Source: Microbacterium ulmi
Lineage (GTDB): Bacteria > Actinomycetota > Actinomycetes > Actinomycetales > Microbacteriaceae
Assembly: GCF_011759705.1 (NCBI RefSeq)
Contig: NZ_JAAOZF010000001.1
Location: 1,733,152 to 1,797,151 of the forward strand
Direction: 5' to 3'
Length of the DNA: 64,000 nucleotides
Part shown: in pieces, positions 1 to 9,102 of the stretch
Position numbering within the stretch: the stretch's first letter is position 1
How the letters are laid out: the number at the start of each line of letters is the position of its first letter
Notes under the pieces: generated by a model
What the model was told of the DNA's origin: nothing
What the model saw: the letters and a program-made list of their open reading frames with translations, nothing else
Database searches by the model: none
Translations under genes and position numbers: made by a program

Positions 1-1158
1 GAACGCCCGGTCGTCGGCGTCGCCGCACCACCACGTCGGGACGCTCGGAAGCCGCAGCTGCTCGCCGAGGAGGCGCTCGCAGACGGCGGGCATGAACGGC
101 AGCAGCGCCGGGTTCTCGAGGACGCCTGCGCCCAGCCCGTTGACGAGCCGCACGCGACCTCGGCGGACGGCCTCGGCGAGGCCCGCGACGCCGAGCCGGG
201 AGTCGGCGCGCAGCTCGAGCGGGTCGCAGAAGTCCGCGTCGACGCGGCGGACGATGACGTCGATGCGCTCCGTCGGGACGGCTGCCGGCCAGCCGGCCGG
301 CTTCATCCACACCCAGCCGTCGCGCACGACCAGGTCGCTGCCCTGCACGAGCGGGAAGCCGAGGGCGTTGGCGAGGAAGGCCTGGTCGAACGCGGTCTCG
401 GAGTGCGTTCCCGGCGAGAGCACGACGATCCGGGGCTCGTCGAGCTCTTCGGGCGCCGAGCCGATGAGCGCAGCGCGCAGCGCCGCGTAGTACGGCTCCA
501 TGCGGTGCAGATCGCTCTCCTGGTACAGCTCGGGCAGCACCTGCGAGATGACGCGGCGGTTCTGCATCGCGAACCCGAGGCCCGACGGCGCCTGCACGCG
601 GTCGGCGAGCACGCGCCACTCCCCGTCGGCATCCCGGCCGAGATCCGTGCCCGAGAGCAGGAGAGGCTGCCGGTCGAACGCGCTCGTGCGCGCGACAGGC
701 CGGGCGAAGCCCGCATGCCCGAAGACGGATGCCGCGGGCACGACGCCGGACGACAAGAGCGACTGTGCGCCGTACAAGTCGACCATCAGGGCGTTGAGCA
801 GCTCGGCGCGCTGGGCGAGGCCGACTTCGAGCCGCGCCCACGTCGCCGCGTCGATGACGAGCGGGACGGGGTCGAGCTGCCACGGCTGCGGCCCCGCGCC
901 CGGTGTGACATAGGTGACGCCGTCGTCGGCGAGGAAGCGCGTGATCTCGCCCTCGACGCGGTGCAGCTCTTCGGGGGTGAGGGCGAGGGCGACGGATGCC
1001 ATCGCCTTCCATGCGGGCCGCAGCGCGCCGTCGGGGGCGACGACCTCGTCGTAGCGCGTCACGGAGGCCAGCGCCAGTCCGCCCTCGAGCCCCGTGGGCG
1101 CGATGAGCGGCAGTGTCGCCTGAGACACCGCCGTCGCGTAGTCGCGGAGCACCGTCAC
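1..1158 (-). CDS. Circularly permuted ATP-grasp family protein (partial, C-terminus outside window)
   Basis: I translated this frame by hand from a GTG start. It reads continuously to the window edge, so about 386 residues are visible and the C-terminus is missing. The segment RTSAFDRQPLLLSGTDLGRD, the QNRRVISQVLPELYQ stretch and the ATP-grasp-like NGLGAGVLENPALLPFMPAV region match the circularly permuted ATP-grasp (former DUF404/DUF407) family. Its members usually sit with transglutaminase-like and alpha-E (DUF403) proteins in a presumed peptide-modification system. The start overlaps the stop of the upstream transglutaminase gene by 4 bp (GTGA), so the two are probably translationally coupled. 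The substrate is unknown. The missing C-terminus prevents checking whether an alpha-E domain is fused. Confidence 0.8.
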   Translation of the reverse strand, partial: MTVLRDYATAVSQATLPLIAPTGLEGGLALASVTRYDEVVAPDGALRPAWKAMASVALALTPEELHRVEGEITRFLADDGVTYVTPGAGPQPWQLDPVPLVIDAATWARLEVGLAQRAELLNALMVDLYGAQSLLSSGVVPAASVFGHAGFARPVARTSAFDRQPLLLSGTDLGRDADGEWRVLADRVQAPSGLGFAMQNRRVISQVLPELYQESDLHRMEPYYAALRAALIGSAPEELDEPRIVVLSPGTHSETAFDQAFLANALGFPLVQGSDLVVRDGWVWMKPAGWPAAVPTERIDVIVRRVDADFCDPLELRADSRLGVAGLAEAVRRGRVRLVNGLGAGVLENPALLPFMPAVCERLLGEQLRLPSVPTWWCGDADDRAF

Positions 1159-4100
1159 GCCTGCGGAACCCTCCTGAGGTCGAGCGTACGGGGGTAGTCG
1201 ACGCTCGCCGCGCGACGCCCCGCCGCGCGTGCGGCCGCGACGTCGAAGGCGCCGGGCGTGTGGCCTCGCTGCTCGAAGCGTCCCGAGCGCCGGGCCTCGG
1301 CCTCGTTGGCGTTGACGGGGGGATGCTCGTACGCCCGGCCCCCGGGGTGGACGACGTGGTACGTCGCACCGCCCAGGCTCGCGTCGGACGCGATGTCGAC
1401 GATCTCGAACGTGAGCGGCGCGTGCACCTCGATCGACGGGTGCAGCGCCGACCACGGCTGCCACGCGCGGTACCGTACGCCCGCGTAGTACTCGCCGAGG
1501 TGGCCCGTCGACGTGAGGGGGACCTCGACGCCGTTGCACGCGACGAGGTGCCGCTCGGGGTCGATGCCGTGCACCTTGACCTGCACCCGTTCGACCGACG
1601 AGTCGACGTACCGCGCCGTGCCGCCCGCCGTCGCCTCCTCGCCGAGCACGTGCCACGGCTCGATCGCCTGGCGCAGCTCCAGCTCGATGAGGTCGCCGCC
1701 CGCGCTCGAGGCGAAGCCCGTCCAGCCGCCGTCGGGACGCGTGACGGTCGACCCCGGCGTCGCGGAGATGCGCGTCATCCCGATCCGCGGGAAGCGGAAC
1801 TCCGTGAACGAGTCCAGCCACGTCTCCTCGAACGCGATCCCGTGCGCCCGCAGGTCGGCGACGACCTCGTAGATGTCGCGGACGGCCCCCTGCGGCAGAA
1901 GGAAGTCCTCGTGCAGCTGCGTGCCCCACCGGATGAGCGGCGCCGTGAGCGGCTTCTCCCAGAACATCGCGACGAGGCTGCGCACGAGCAGGGCCTGCAC
2001 GAGCGCGAGCTCGGGATGCGGCGGCATCTCGAAGCCGCGCAGCTCCAGCAGGCCCAGCCGGCCACGGCTCGAGTCGGGGCTGTAGAGCTTGTCGATGCAG
2101 AACTCGGCGCGGTGCGTGTTGCCCGTGAGGTCGGTCAGCAGGTGCCGCAGCGCCCGGTCGACGATCCACGGGCTCGGCGCCGCCGCCTCCTCGACGTCCC
2201 CGTCGGCGACGGCGCTCGCCGTGAGCCGGCGGATCTCCTGCAGCGCGATCTCCATCTCGTACACCGCCTCGGGGCGTCCCTCGTCGAACCGCGGAGCCTG
2301 GCTCGTCGGTCCGATGAAGCGGCCCGAGAACAGGTACGAGAGCGAGGGATGCCGCTGCCAGTACGTCACGAGGCTCGCGAGCAGGTCGGGGCGGCGAAGC
2401 AGCGGGGAGTCGATCGGCTGGGCGCCGCCGAGCGTGATGTGGTTGCCGCCGCCGGTGCCTGTGTGGGTGCCGTCGAGGTCGAACTTCTCGGTCGAGAGCC
2501 GTGCCTGGCGGGCCTGCTCGTACAGCGTGAACGTCAGGTCGCGCTGGTCGGCCCACGACGACGTCGGCTGCACGTTGACCTCGATGACGCCGGGGTCCGG
2601 CGTCACGACGAGCTGCGTGAGGCGCGGGTCGGGGGGCGGGGCGTACCCCTCGAGGACGAGACGGATGCCGGTGTCGGCCGCCGCGCGCTCGATGACGTGG
2701 AGCAGGTCCGCATAGTCCTCGAGTTCCTGCGTCGGCGGGAGGAAGACGAACACGTGGCCGTCGCGCGCCTCGAACGTGACCGCGGTCGTCGGAGCGCCCT
2801 CGGGGTCGACGATCTCGACGGAGGGGATCGAGACCGCTATCGGCGGCCCCGCCTCGAGGTACGACGGCTCGCCGGCCCACTCGGGATCGGTCCACGCGAT
2901 CGCGTCGAGCGGCAGGCGCAGGCCGACGGCGCTCGTTCCCGGGATCAGGACGAGGCGCCCGCGGCGGAACCTCCATGCGGGACTCGTCCACTGGCCGCCC
3001 GTCGTGAGCGGCAGCACCCATCCGGTGGGCTCGTCGACGGCCCTGTCGAGCTCGGAGACGTCCTCGGCGTCGGGCTCGGCATCCGGCTTCTGGCCCTCGG
3101 GCGTGCGCAGCTCCGCCGCGATCGCCGCGAGCGGATCTTCGAACGCCGGGAGCAGCTGCCCGGCGGGCAGGCCCAGCAGCTCGGCGACGCGTCGCGCGAG
3201 CGACTCCGCATGCACAGGTGCGCCGGCGTAGGTCACGCTGCCCCACGGGTCGGCGAACAGCGACGGATCCTGCCAGAGGGCCTTGCCGTCGGCGCGCCAC
3301 TGCAGCGCGATGTTCCACCGAGGGAGGGGCTCGCCGGGGTACCACTTCCCCTGGCCGCGGTGCACGACGCCGCCCCGCGCGTAGGTCTGGCGGAGGTGGT
3401 CGGCGAGCACGTTCGCGAGCTCGCGCTTCTCGGGGCCGTCGGCATCCGTGTTCCACTGGGGGCTCGTCGCGTCGTCGAGCGCGACGAACGTCGGCTCGCC
3501 GCCGACGGTCAGGCGCACGTCGCCGCGGCGCAGACGCTCGTCCACGGCCTCGCCGAGCGCGTCGATGCGCTGCCACTGCTGCGGCGTGTAGGGCTTCGTC
3601 GTGCGCGGATCCTCGTGGATGCGGCGCACTTCGTTGTGGAACGAGAACGTCACGTCGACGGGCTCGGTCGCGCCCGTGATGGGCGCGGCGCTCGAGGGAT
3701 GCGGAGTCGCGCTCAGGGGGATGTGCCCTTCGCCCGCGAACAGGGCGCTCGTCGGGTCGAGCCCGACCCACCCTGCACCCGGGACGAAGACCTCGGCCCA
3801 CGCGTGCAGGTCGGTGAAGTCGGCCTCGGGGCCGCTCGGACCGTCGAGCGACTTCTGGTCGGAGGCGAGCTGGACGAGGTAGCCCGAGACGAATCGTGCG
3901 GCGAGCCCGTACTGGCGCAGCAGGCTCACGAGCAGCCATGCGCTGTCGCGGCACGATCCGATGCCTCGCGCGAGCGTCTCGTCGGGCGTCTGCACGCCCG
4001 GCTCCATCCGGATGTCGTACGCGACGTCCCGGTAGACGGCGGAGTTCAGCCCCGCGAGGAAGCTGACCGTGGGCACGCCCTCCGCGGGAAGGGGCGGCAG

Positions 4101-4499
4101 GGCGGATCTCCACTCGGCCGTGTGCCGGCTGTCGGACACGCTTCGCAGGTACGGCGCGAGGTCGGCGGCGAGCTCCGGCTCGTAGGCGAAGGGGAACCGC
4201 TCCGCGTACTCCTCGATGAAGAAGTCGAGGGGGTTGATGACCATCATGTCGGCGACGAGGCCGACCGTGATCTCGAGCTTGCTCACCTTCTCGGGGAACA
4301 CGATGCGTGCGAGCCAGTTGCCGAACGGATCCTGCTGCCAGTTGATGAAGTGGTTCTGGGGGCTCACGTCGAGCGAGTACGCCTCGATGGGGGTGCGCGA
4401 GTGCGGAGCGGGCCGCAGGCGCACGACGTGCGGGGCCACCGAGACGGGTCGCGCGAACTCGTAGCCCGTGTAGTGTTCGAGCGCGACTTTGATCGACAT
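1155..4499 (-). CDS. Transglutaminase-like / DUF2126 large protein
   Basis: This 1,114-residue protein starts at the ATG giving MSIKVALEHYTGYEFARPV, the usual N-terminus of bacterial transglutaminase-like proteins. The longer open frame upstream is antisense to two other genes and was discarded. The N-terminal third carries the transglutaminase-like catalytic triad: Cys in GIGSCRDSAWLL, His in DLHAWAEVF and Asp in GLDPTS. The rest matches the DUF2126 extension, for example GGGNHITLGG and GNTHRAEFCIDKLYSP. In this family the domain usually acts as a cysteine protease or peptide-modifying enzyme rather than a cross-linker. Its stop overlaps the start of the ATP-grasp partner, and the pair is a conserved gene neighbourhood. 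The substrate is unknown. Confidence 0.9.
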   Translation of the reverse strand: MSIKVALEHYTGYEFARPVSVAPHVVRLRPAPHSRTPIEAYSLDVSPQNHFINWQQDPFGNWLARIVFPEKVSKLEITVGLVADMMVINPLDFFIEEYAERFPFAYEPELAADLAPYLRSVSDSRHTAEWRSALPPLPAEGVPTVSFLAGLNSAVYRDVAYDIRMEPGVQTPDETLARGIGSCRDSAWLLVSLLRQYGLAARFVSGYLVQLASDQKSLDGPSGPEADFTDLHAWAEVFVPGAGWVGLDPTSALFAGEGHIPLSATPHPSSAAPITGATEPVDVTFSFHNEVRRIHEDPRTTKPYTPQQWQRIDALGEAVDERLRRGDVRLTVGGEPTFVALDDATSPQWNTDADGPEKRELANVLADHLRQTYARGGVVHRGQGKWYPGEPLPRWNIALQWRADGKALWQDPSLFADPWGSVTYAGAPVHAESLARRVAELLGLPAGQLLPAFEDPLAAIAAELRTPEGQKPDAEPDAEDVSELDRAVDEPTGWVLPLTTGGQWTSPAWRFRRGRLVLIPGTSAVGLRLPLDAIAWTDPEWAGEPSYLEAGPPIAVSIPSVEIVDPEGAPTTAVTFEARDGHVFVFLPPTQELEDYADLLHVIERAAADTGIRLVLEGYAPPPDPRLTQLVVTPDPGVIEVNVQPTSSWADQRDLTFTLYEQARQARLSTEKFDLDGTHTGTGGGNHITLGGAQPIDSPLLRRPDLLASLVTYWQRHPSLSYLFSGRFIGPTSQAPRFDEGRPEAVYEMEIALQEIRRLTASAVADGDVEEAAAPSPWIVDRALRHLLTDLTGNTHRAEFCIDKLYSPDSSRGRLGLLELRGFEMPPHPELALVQALLVRSLVAMFWEKPLTAPLIRWGTQLHEDFLLPQGAVRDIYEVVADLRAHGIAFEETWLDSFTEFRFPRIGMTRISATPGSTVTRPDGGWTGFASSAGGDLIELELRQAIEPWHVLGEEATAGGTARYVDSSVERVQVKVHGIDPERHLVACNGVEVPLTSTGHLGEYYAGVRYRAWQPWSALHPSIEVHAPLTFEIVDIASDASLGGATYHVVHPGGRAYEHPPVNANEAEARRSGRFEQRGHTPGAFDVAAARAAGRRAASVDYPRTLDLRRVPQA

Positions 4500-4592
4500 G
4501 ACACAAGACTGGTGCACTCCTGTTGCGGGCCGGTTACGGAACACCCGATTCCGATGCCGAATCCGCTCCTCGACGGGAAATAGGCTGTGGGG

Positions 4593-5105
4593 ATGAGCGC
4601 TGCGCAACCCTTCGTCGTGCGTCCGGCCAGGACGGCCGACGTGCGCGGCATCCTCGCGATGCTCGATCCGTACGTGCAGCGCCGGATCCTCCTCGGCAAG
4701 GACATCGTCGTGCTGTACGAGGCCGTGCAGCAGTTCCTCGTGGCGGAGGATGCCGATGGCCGCCTCATCGGCTGCGGGGCGCTGCACGTCATCTGGGACG
4801 ACCTCGGCGAGGTCCGCACGCTCATCGTCGCCGACGAGTGGCTCCACCACGGCGTCGGACGTGCCATCGTCGAGGGCCTCGAGGAGAACGCGCGCGCTCT
4901 CGGGCTCACGCGTCTGTTCTGCCTGACGTTCGAGGTGGACTTCTTCACGCGTCGCGGGTTCGCGCCGATCGGCGAGCAGGTCGTCGATCCCGACGTCTAC
5001 TCGCAGCTGATCCGCAGCCCCGACGAGGGCGTCGCGGAGTTCCTCGATCTCGCGCACGTGAAGCCGAACACGCTCGGCAACACGCGCATGCTCAAGCGCC
5101 TCTGA
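4593..5105 (+). CDS. GNAT N-acetyltransferase, actinobacterial N-acetylglutamate synthase type
   Basis: The protein is 170 residues from ATG 4593; a GTG two codons upstream is possible but adds only two residues. It is a single GNAT domain with VRPARTADVRGILAML at the N-terminus, the acetyl-CoA loop region HHGVGRAIVEGL and a C-terminal LTFEVDFFTRRGFAPIG segment. Length and the LFCLTFEVDFF motif resemble the short stand-alone ArgA-type acetyltransferase of Mycobacterium (Rv2747 family), which makes N-acetylglutamate from acetyl-CoA and glutamate. No arginine genes are nearby, so the substrate assignment rests on resemblance only. It is divergent from the transglutaminase gene with about 90 bp between them, which must hold both promoters. 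Confidence 0.75.
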   Translation: MSAAQPFVVRPARTADVRGILAMLDPYVQRRILLGKDIVVLYEAVQQFLVAEDADGRLIGCGALHVIWDDLGEVRTLIVADEWLHHGVGRAIVEGLEENARALGLTRLFCLTFEVDFFTRRGFAPIGEQVVDPDVYSQLIRSPDEGVAEFLDLAHVKPNTLGNTRMLKRL

Positions 5106-5171
5106 TCCGCGAGGGCCTCCTCGGGGCGTGCCGCCCGGGGTCGGGCGCGCCGCCCGACGTACGCTGGAGGC

Positions 5172-5891
5172 ATGAGCGGTCAGGTCCGGCGGAAGCGTCA
5201 CTCGCCGGCGGTGTATCGCCGCCGTCGGCTCGTCGCGCTGGTCGCGGTGCTCGTGATCGCCGCGGGCATCGTGTGGGTCGTCGTCGCTCAGCCGTGGCGA
5301 GGGGAGGCGGATGCCGCGCCGCGGCAGGGCCCCGCCGAGTCCTCGTCGACGACGCTCGGAACGCCGGGCCCGACCGACACACCCGTCCCGACCGACTCGT
5401 CCTCGGCGGATCCCGCCGACCCCGCCGCGAGCGATGCGACGGACACCGCCGCCGAGCCGCCGCCGGAGGATGCCGCCGCGGCGAAGCCGTGCGTCGCGGC
5501 CGACGTCGTCGTCGAGGCCGTCACCGACCAGGACACCTACCGTTCGGGCCAGAACCCCCAGCTGTCGATCCGGCTGACGAACCAGGGTGCGAAGGACTGC
5601 ACGATCAACGTCGGCACGACGAGCCAGACGTTCACGATCTCCAGCGGCAGCGACGTCTGGTGGCGGTCGACCGACTGCCAGGCCGAACCCGTCGACATGG
5701 TCGTGACCCTCGCAGCCGGCCAGTCCGTCTCGAGCGCGGCACCACTCACGTGGGACCGGACGCGCTCGAACGTCTCGACGTGCGACAGCGCCGACCGTCC
5801 GCGCGCGCCGGGGGGCGGCGCCTCGTACCACCTGTCGGTCGAGATCGGCGGAGTCGCCTCGGCCGTGTCGAAGCAGATCCTGCTCTACTGA
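5172..5891 (+). CDS. Membrane-anchored extracytoplasmic protein of unknown function
   Basis: This 239-residue protein has a basic N-terminus (RRKRHSPAVYRRRR) followed by one hydrophobic segment at about residues 19-40, then a Ser/Thr/Pro/Asp-rich linker to about residue 100. The C-terminal domain is Cys-containing and beta-rich, and includes CVAADVVVEAVTDQDTY and the string SIRLTNQGAKDCTIN. The layout is a type II membrane anchor with an external immunoglobulin-like domain. Such proteins recur in Microbacteriaceae, but I do not recognise a function. The gene ends just before a strong bidirectional hairpin shared with the convergent permease gene. Confidence 0.75.
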   Translation: MSGQVRRKRHSPAVYRRRRLVALVAVLVIAAGIVWVVVAQPWRGEADAAPRQGPAESSSTTLGTPGPTDTPVPTDSSSADPADPAASDATDTAAEPPPEDAAAAKPCVAADVVVEAVTDQDTYRSGQNPQLSIRLTNQGAKDCTINVGTTSQTFTISSGSDVWWRSTDCQAEPVDMVVTLAAGQSVSSAAPLTWDRTRSNVSTCDSADRPRAPGGGASYHLSVEIGGVASAVSKQILLY

Positions 5892-5942
5892 CCTGGGCCG
5901 TCGCGGGCCCGCAGGCCGCGGCATCCGTCCCCCGCACGACGA

Positions 5943-5972
5943 AGGGGGCCGGCTCCCCCGAACCGGCCCCCT
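5943..5972. terminator. Bidirectional intrinsic-type hairpin between convergent genes
   Basis: A perfect 10-bp stem (AGGGGGCCGG / CCGGCCCCCT) encloses a 10-nt loop. It lies 51 bp after the plus-strand gene and 19 bp after the minus-strand permease stop. There is no long T tract, which is common for actinobacterial terminators. Confidence 0.8.
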
Positions 5973-5991
5973 GGCTCCCCCGAGCCCGGTG

Positions 5992-7566
5992 CTACGACTT
6001 CGTCGTGTCGCCGAAGAGCTCGCCCTCCATCGCGTCGTAGCCCTCGGCCTGGGGGTCGCCGTGGTGGCCGCCCGACAGGGCGTACTCCTCCTCGGGTGAG
6101 AGCACGAGGCGCTTGCGGCCGACGAGGGCGAAGAGCAGGATGCCGAGCGCGAACGCGATCAGGAACGTCACGACCGCCGTCTGGAACGCGGAGTTGAAGA
6201 TGATGCCGAGCATCGCGCCGAGCGCGAGGAGGAACGCGACCGCCGCGCCGGCGATGCCCGTGGGGCTGCGGTACGGGCGCTTGGCGTCCGGGAACCTCCG
6301 GCGCAGCAGGATGAACGACAGCATCTGGCTCATGTACGACACGACGGCGCCGAACACCGCGATGAACAGGATGACGCCCGACGCCGTGCTCGCGGCATCC
6401 GGGTCGATCGCGGGGATCACGATGAGCACGAGCAGCAGCACGAGATACCCGATGACGCCGCCGACGAGGAGTGCGACCCACGGGGTCTGATGCGTCTTGC
6501 CCGTGAGCGAGAGGAACTTCGGGTAGTAGCCCGCTCGCGACAGCGAGTACATGTTGCGGCCGTAGGCGAACATGATGCCCTGGAGCGATGCGAGCAGGCC
6601 GATGAGGGCGAAGATCGCGAGGATCGCCGCGACGCTGTCGGGGAGGAACGCGCGAAAGCCCGCCAGCAGGGGCTCGTCGCCGTCGCCGGGCGACACCGTG
6701 ATCGCCGCCGTGCCGGTGACGGCCGGGTTGAGGAAGAGCACGAGCAGGCCCGTGATGGTCAGGGTGATGACGCCCCAGAGCCCCGCCTTGGGGATGTCCT
6801 TCGTCGGGTTCTGCGCCTCCTCGGCCGCCAGCGGGAGCTCCTCGATGCCGAGGAAGAACCAGATCGCGAACGGCAGAGCGAAGAGGATGCCGATGCCGCC
6901 GAACGGCAGGAACGGCGTGCCGCCCTCGGCCGGCTCGATGTCGAGCAGCCTGCTGAAGTCGACGGAGCCCGTCGAGATCGCGCCGATCGCGAAGAACGCG
7001 ATCACTCCCAGCGAGATGATCGAGACGACGATCGCGAAGCGGAAGCCGATCGACGCACCGAGCGAGTTGAGCCCGATGAAGACCACATAGAGGATCAGCC
7101 ACCAGACCCACGGGGGCAGGGTCCCGGCATCCGGGTCGCCGCCGATGAGCAGCGTGAGGGCGGAGTCGGCGTACACGCCGGAGAACCACACCACGACGGC
7201 CGTCGTCACGACGTACTCGATCGTCTCGGCGAAGCCGGTCAGGAACCCGCCCCATGGGCCGAGAGCGGCGCGTGCGAACGAGTAGGCGCCGCCGGTGTGC
7301 GGCATCGCGGCCGACATCTCGCCGATCGAGAAGATCATCGTGAAGAACATGACCGTGATGAGCACCGTGCCGATGAGCGCGCCGCCCCAGCCCGTCGTCG
7401 ACAGGCCGACGTTCCATCCGGAGAAGTCGCCGGAGATCACGGCTGCGACGCCGAGTCCCCAGAGCCCCCACACGCCGGCGCTGCGGCGCAGCCTGCGTTT
7501 CTCGAAGTAGCCTTCCCCTGCGGGGGTGTAGGTGACGCCGGACGTGGTGCTCTTGGTCTCAGACAT
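5992..7566 (-). CDS. APC-superfamily amino acid/amine permease, ethanolamine permease type
   Basis: The protein is 524 residues from the ATG giving MSETKSTTSGVTYTPAGEGY, with a GGAG ribosome site about 5 bp upstream. About 12 hydrophobic helices are visible, starting with the conserved helix I region SAGVWGLWGLGVAAVISGDF, which is typical of ethanolamine permeases (Eat) in the APC superfamily. A soluble C-terminal tail carries LSPEEEYALSGGHHGDPQ. It is divergent from the glutamine-synthetase-like gene with 180 bp between, and the two probably share a control region. The neighbouring gamma-glutamylation genes support an amine such as ethanolamine as substrate. Another amine or an amino acid cannot be excluded from sequence alone. 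Confidence 0.85.
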   Translation of the reverse strand: MSETKSTTSGVTYTPAGEGYFEKRRLRRSAGVWGLWGLGVAAVISGDFSGWNVGLSTTGWGGALIGTVLITVMFFTMIFSIGEMSAAMPHTGGAYSFARAALGPWGGFLTGFAETIEYVVTTAVVVWFSGVYADSALTLLIGGDPDAGTLPPWVWWLILYVVFIGLNSLGASIGFRFAIVVSIISLGVIAFFAIGAISTGSVDFSRLLDIEPAEGGTPFLPFGGIGILFALPFAIWFFLGIEELPLAAEEAQNPTKDIPKAGLWGVITLTITGLLVLFLNPAVTGTAAITVSPGDGDEPLLAGFRAFLPDSVAAILAIFALIGLLASLQGIMFAYGRNMYSLSRAGYYPKFLSLTGKTHQTPWVALLVGGVIGYLVLLLVLIVIPAIDPDAASTASGVILFIAVFGAVVSYMSQMLSFILLRRRFPDAKRPYRSPTGIAGAAVAFLLALGAMLGIIFNSAFQTAVVTFLIAFALGILLFALVGRKRLVLSPEEEYALSGGHHGDPQAEGYDAMEGELFGDTTKS

Positions 7567-7746
7567 GCGGTCTCCGGGGGGTTCGGCGATGCGGGGCACG
7601 GTCCGTCGGCCGCACCATGCGCACGATTGTGATCCCTATTGGTACGTCGTGTCTACCTTTGGATCGAACTTCCTCGTTACAGTTAGGGGCGATGTCCGAG
7701 CGCGATGGCGCCCAAAGGTCGGTCGTCCGACAAGAGAGGAACGCGA

Positions 7747-9102
7747 ATGCCGGGAAACCTCAGCGTCTCGGAGCTGGCGGCAGCGATCGCCGCGCGCGAG
7801 ATCGACACCGTCATCGTCGCCTTCGCCGACGCGCAGGGCCGGCTCGTGGGCAAGCGCGTGTCGGCGCGGCTCTTCCAGGAGGAGGTGCTCGCGCACGGCG
7901 CCGAGGCCTGCAACTACCTCCTCTCGGTCGACGTCGATATGAACACGGTCGACGGCTACGCGATGTCCAGCTGGGAGACGGGCTACGGCGACATGCTCCT
8001 GCTCCCCGACACGTCGACGCTCCGGCGCATCCCCTGGCTCCCCGGCACGGCGCTCGTCATCGCAGACCTCGCATGGGAGGGCGGCGCTCCCGTCGTCCAG
8101 TCGCCGCGAGAGATCCTCAAGCGTCAGACCGCGCGCCTCGCGGAGCGCGGACTCGTTGCCTTCTCGGGCACCGAGCTCGAGTTCATCGTCTTCGACGACT
8201 CGTTCCGGGATGCCTGGGCCAAGGGGTATCGGGCACTCCGGGCGTCGACCGACTACAACGTCGACTACAACCTGCTCGCCTCGACGCGCCTCGAACCGCT
8301 GCTGCGCGACATCCGGCTCGGGATGGAAGGCGCGGGCTTCTATTGCGAAGGCGTCAAGGGGGAGTGCAACCTCGGCCAGCAGGAGATCGCCTTCCGCTAT
8401 GCGGAGGTGCTCGAGACGGCGGATCAGCACGCGATCTACAAGAACGGCGCGAAGGAGATCGCCGACCAGCACGGCAAGTCGCTGACCTTCATGGCGAAGT
8501 TCAACGAGCGCGAGGGCAACAGCTGCCACATCCACCTCTCGGTGCGGTCGGAGTCGGGCGAGCCGACCATGGCCGGCACGGGGCCGCACGGCTTCAGCCC
8601 GCTCATGGGGCATTGGATCGCCGGCATCCTCGCGACGCTGCGCGAGTTCACGCTCCTCTATGCACCCAACATCAACTCGTACAAGCGGTACGCGCTCGGG
8701 TCCTTCGCCCCGACGGGCGTGGCGTGGGGCGTCGACAACCGCACGTGCGCCCTGCGCGTCGTGGGGCACGGCTCGTCGCTGCGCGTCGAGAACCGCGTGC
8801 CGGGGGGTGACGTCAACCCCTACCTCGGCATCGCCGCGATCATCGCGGGCGGCCTCTACGGCGTCGAGCACGAGCTCGAGCTTCCGGAGCCGCTCGCGGG
8901 CAACGCGTACATGGCCGGCGTCGAGCACCTTCCGACGACGCTCCGGGATGCCGCACGCCTGTTCTCGGAGTCGGCGATCGCCCGGGAGACGTTCGGCGAC
9001 GAGATGGTCGAGCACTATCTGAACCAGGCGCGCATCGAGGTCGAGGCCTACGACGCCGCCGTGACCGACTGGGAGCGGGTGCGTGGCTTCGAACGGCTCT
9101 GA
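7747..9102 (+). CDS. Glutamine synthetase homologue, gamma-glutamyl-amine (ethanolamine/polyamine) synthetase type
   Basis: The protein is 451 residues. I chose ATG 7747 because AGAGAGGAA sits just upstream and the N-terminus MPGNLSVSELAAAIA then aligns with family starts. The GS beta-grasp and catalytic domains are intact: GTELEFIVFD (metal-binding Glu region), KGECNLGQQEIAFRY, SCHIHLS (the His loop) and NRTCALRVVG/RVENRVPGGDVNPYL (Arg residues and nucleotide binding). The Tyr adenylylation motif of true GlnA-I is absent, and the KGECNLGQQEIA region resembles GlnA3/GlnA4/PuuA-type enzymes that ligate glutamate to polyamines or ethanolamine. The permease, hydrolase and dehydrogenase next door fit that role. 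Which amine is used is not decidable here. Confidence 0.88.
   Translation: MPGNLSVSELAAAIAAREIDTVIVAFADAQGRLVGKRVSARLFQEEVLAHGAEACNYLLSVDVDMNTVDGYAMSSWETGYGDMLLLPDTSTLRRIPWLPGTALVIADLAWEGGAPVVQSPREILKRQTARLAERGLVAFSGTELEFIVFDDSFRDAWAKGYRALRASTDYNVDYNLLASTRLEPLLRDIRLGMEGAGFYCEGVKGECNLGQQEIAFRYAEVLETADQHAIYKNGAKEIADQHGKSLTFMAKFNEREGNSCHIHLSVRSESGEPTMAGTGPHGFSPLMGHWIAGILATLREFTLLYAPNINSYKRYALGSFAPTGVAWGVDNRTCALRVVGHGSSLRVENRVPGGDVNPYLGIAAIIAGGLYGVEHELELPEPLAGNAYMAGVEHLPTTLRDAARLFSESAIARETFGDEMVEHYLNQARIEVEAYDAAVTDWERVRGFERL

Noticed and set aside
1113-4583. A very long plus-strand open frame (about 1,150 codons)
   Set aside because: It is antisense to the transglutaminase/DUF2126 gene, Arg/Val/Glu-rich and low complexity; high GC in third positions of the real gene removes stops on the other strand.
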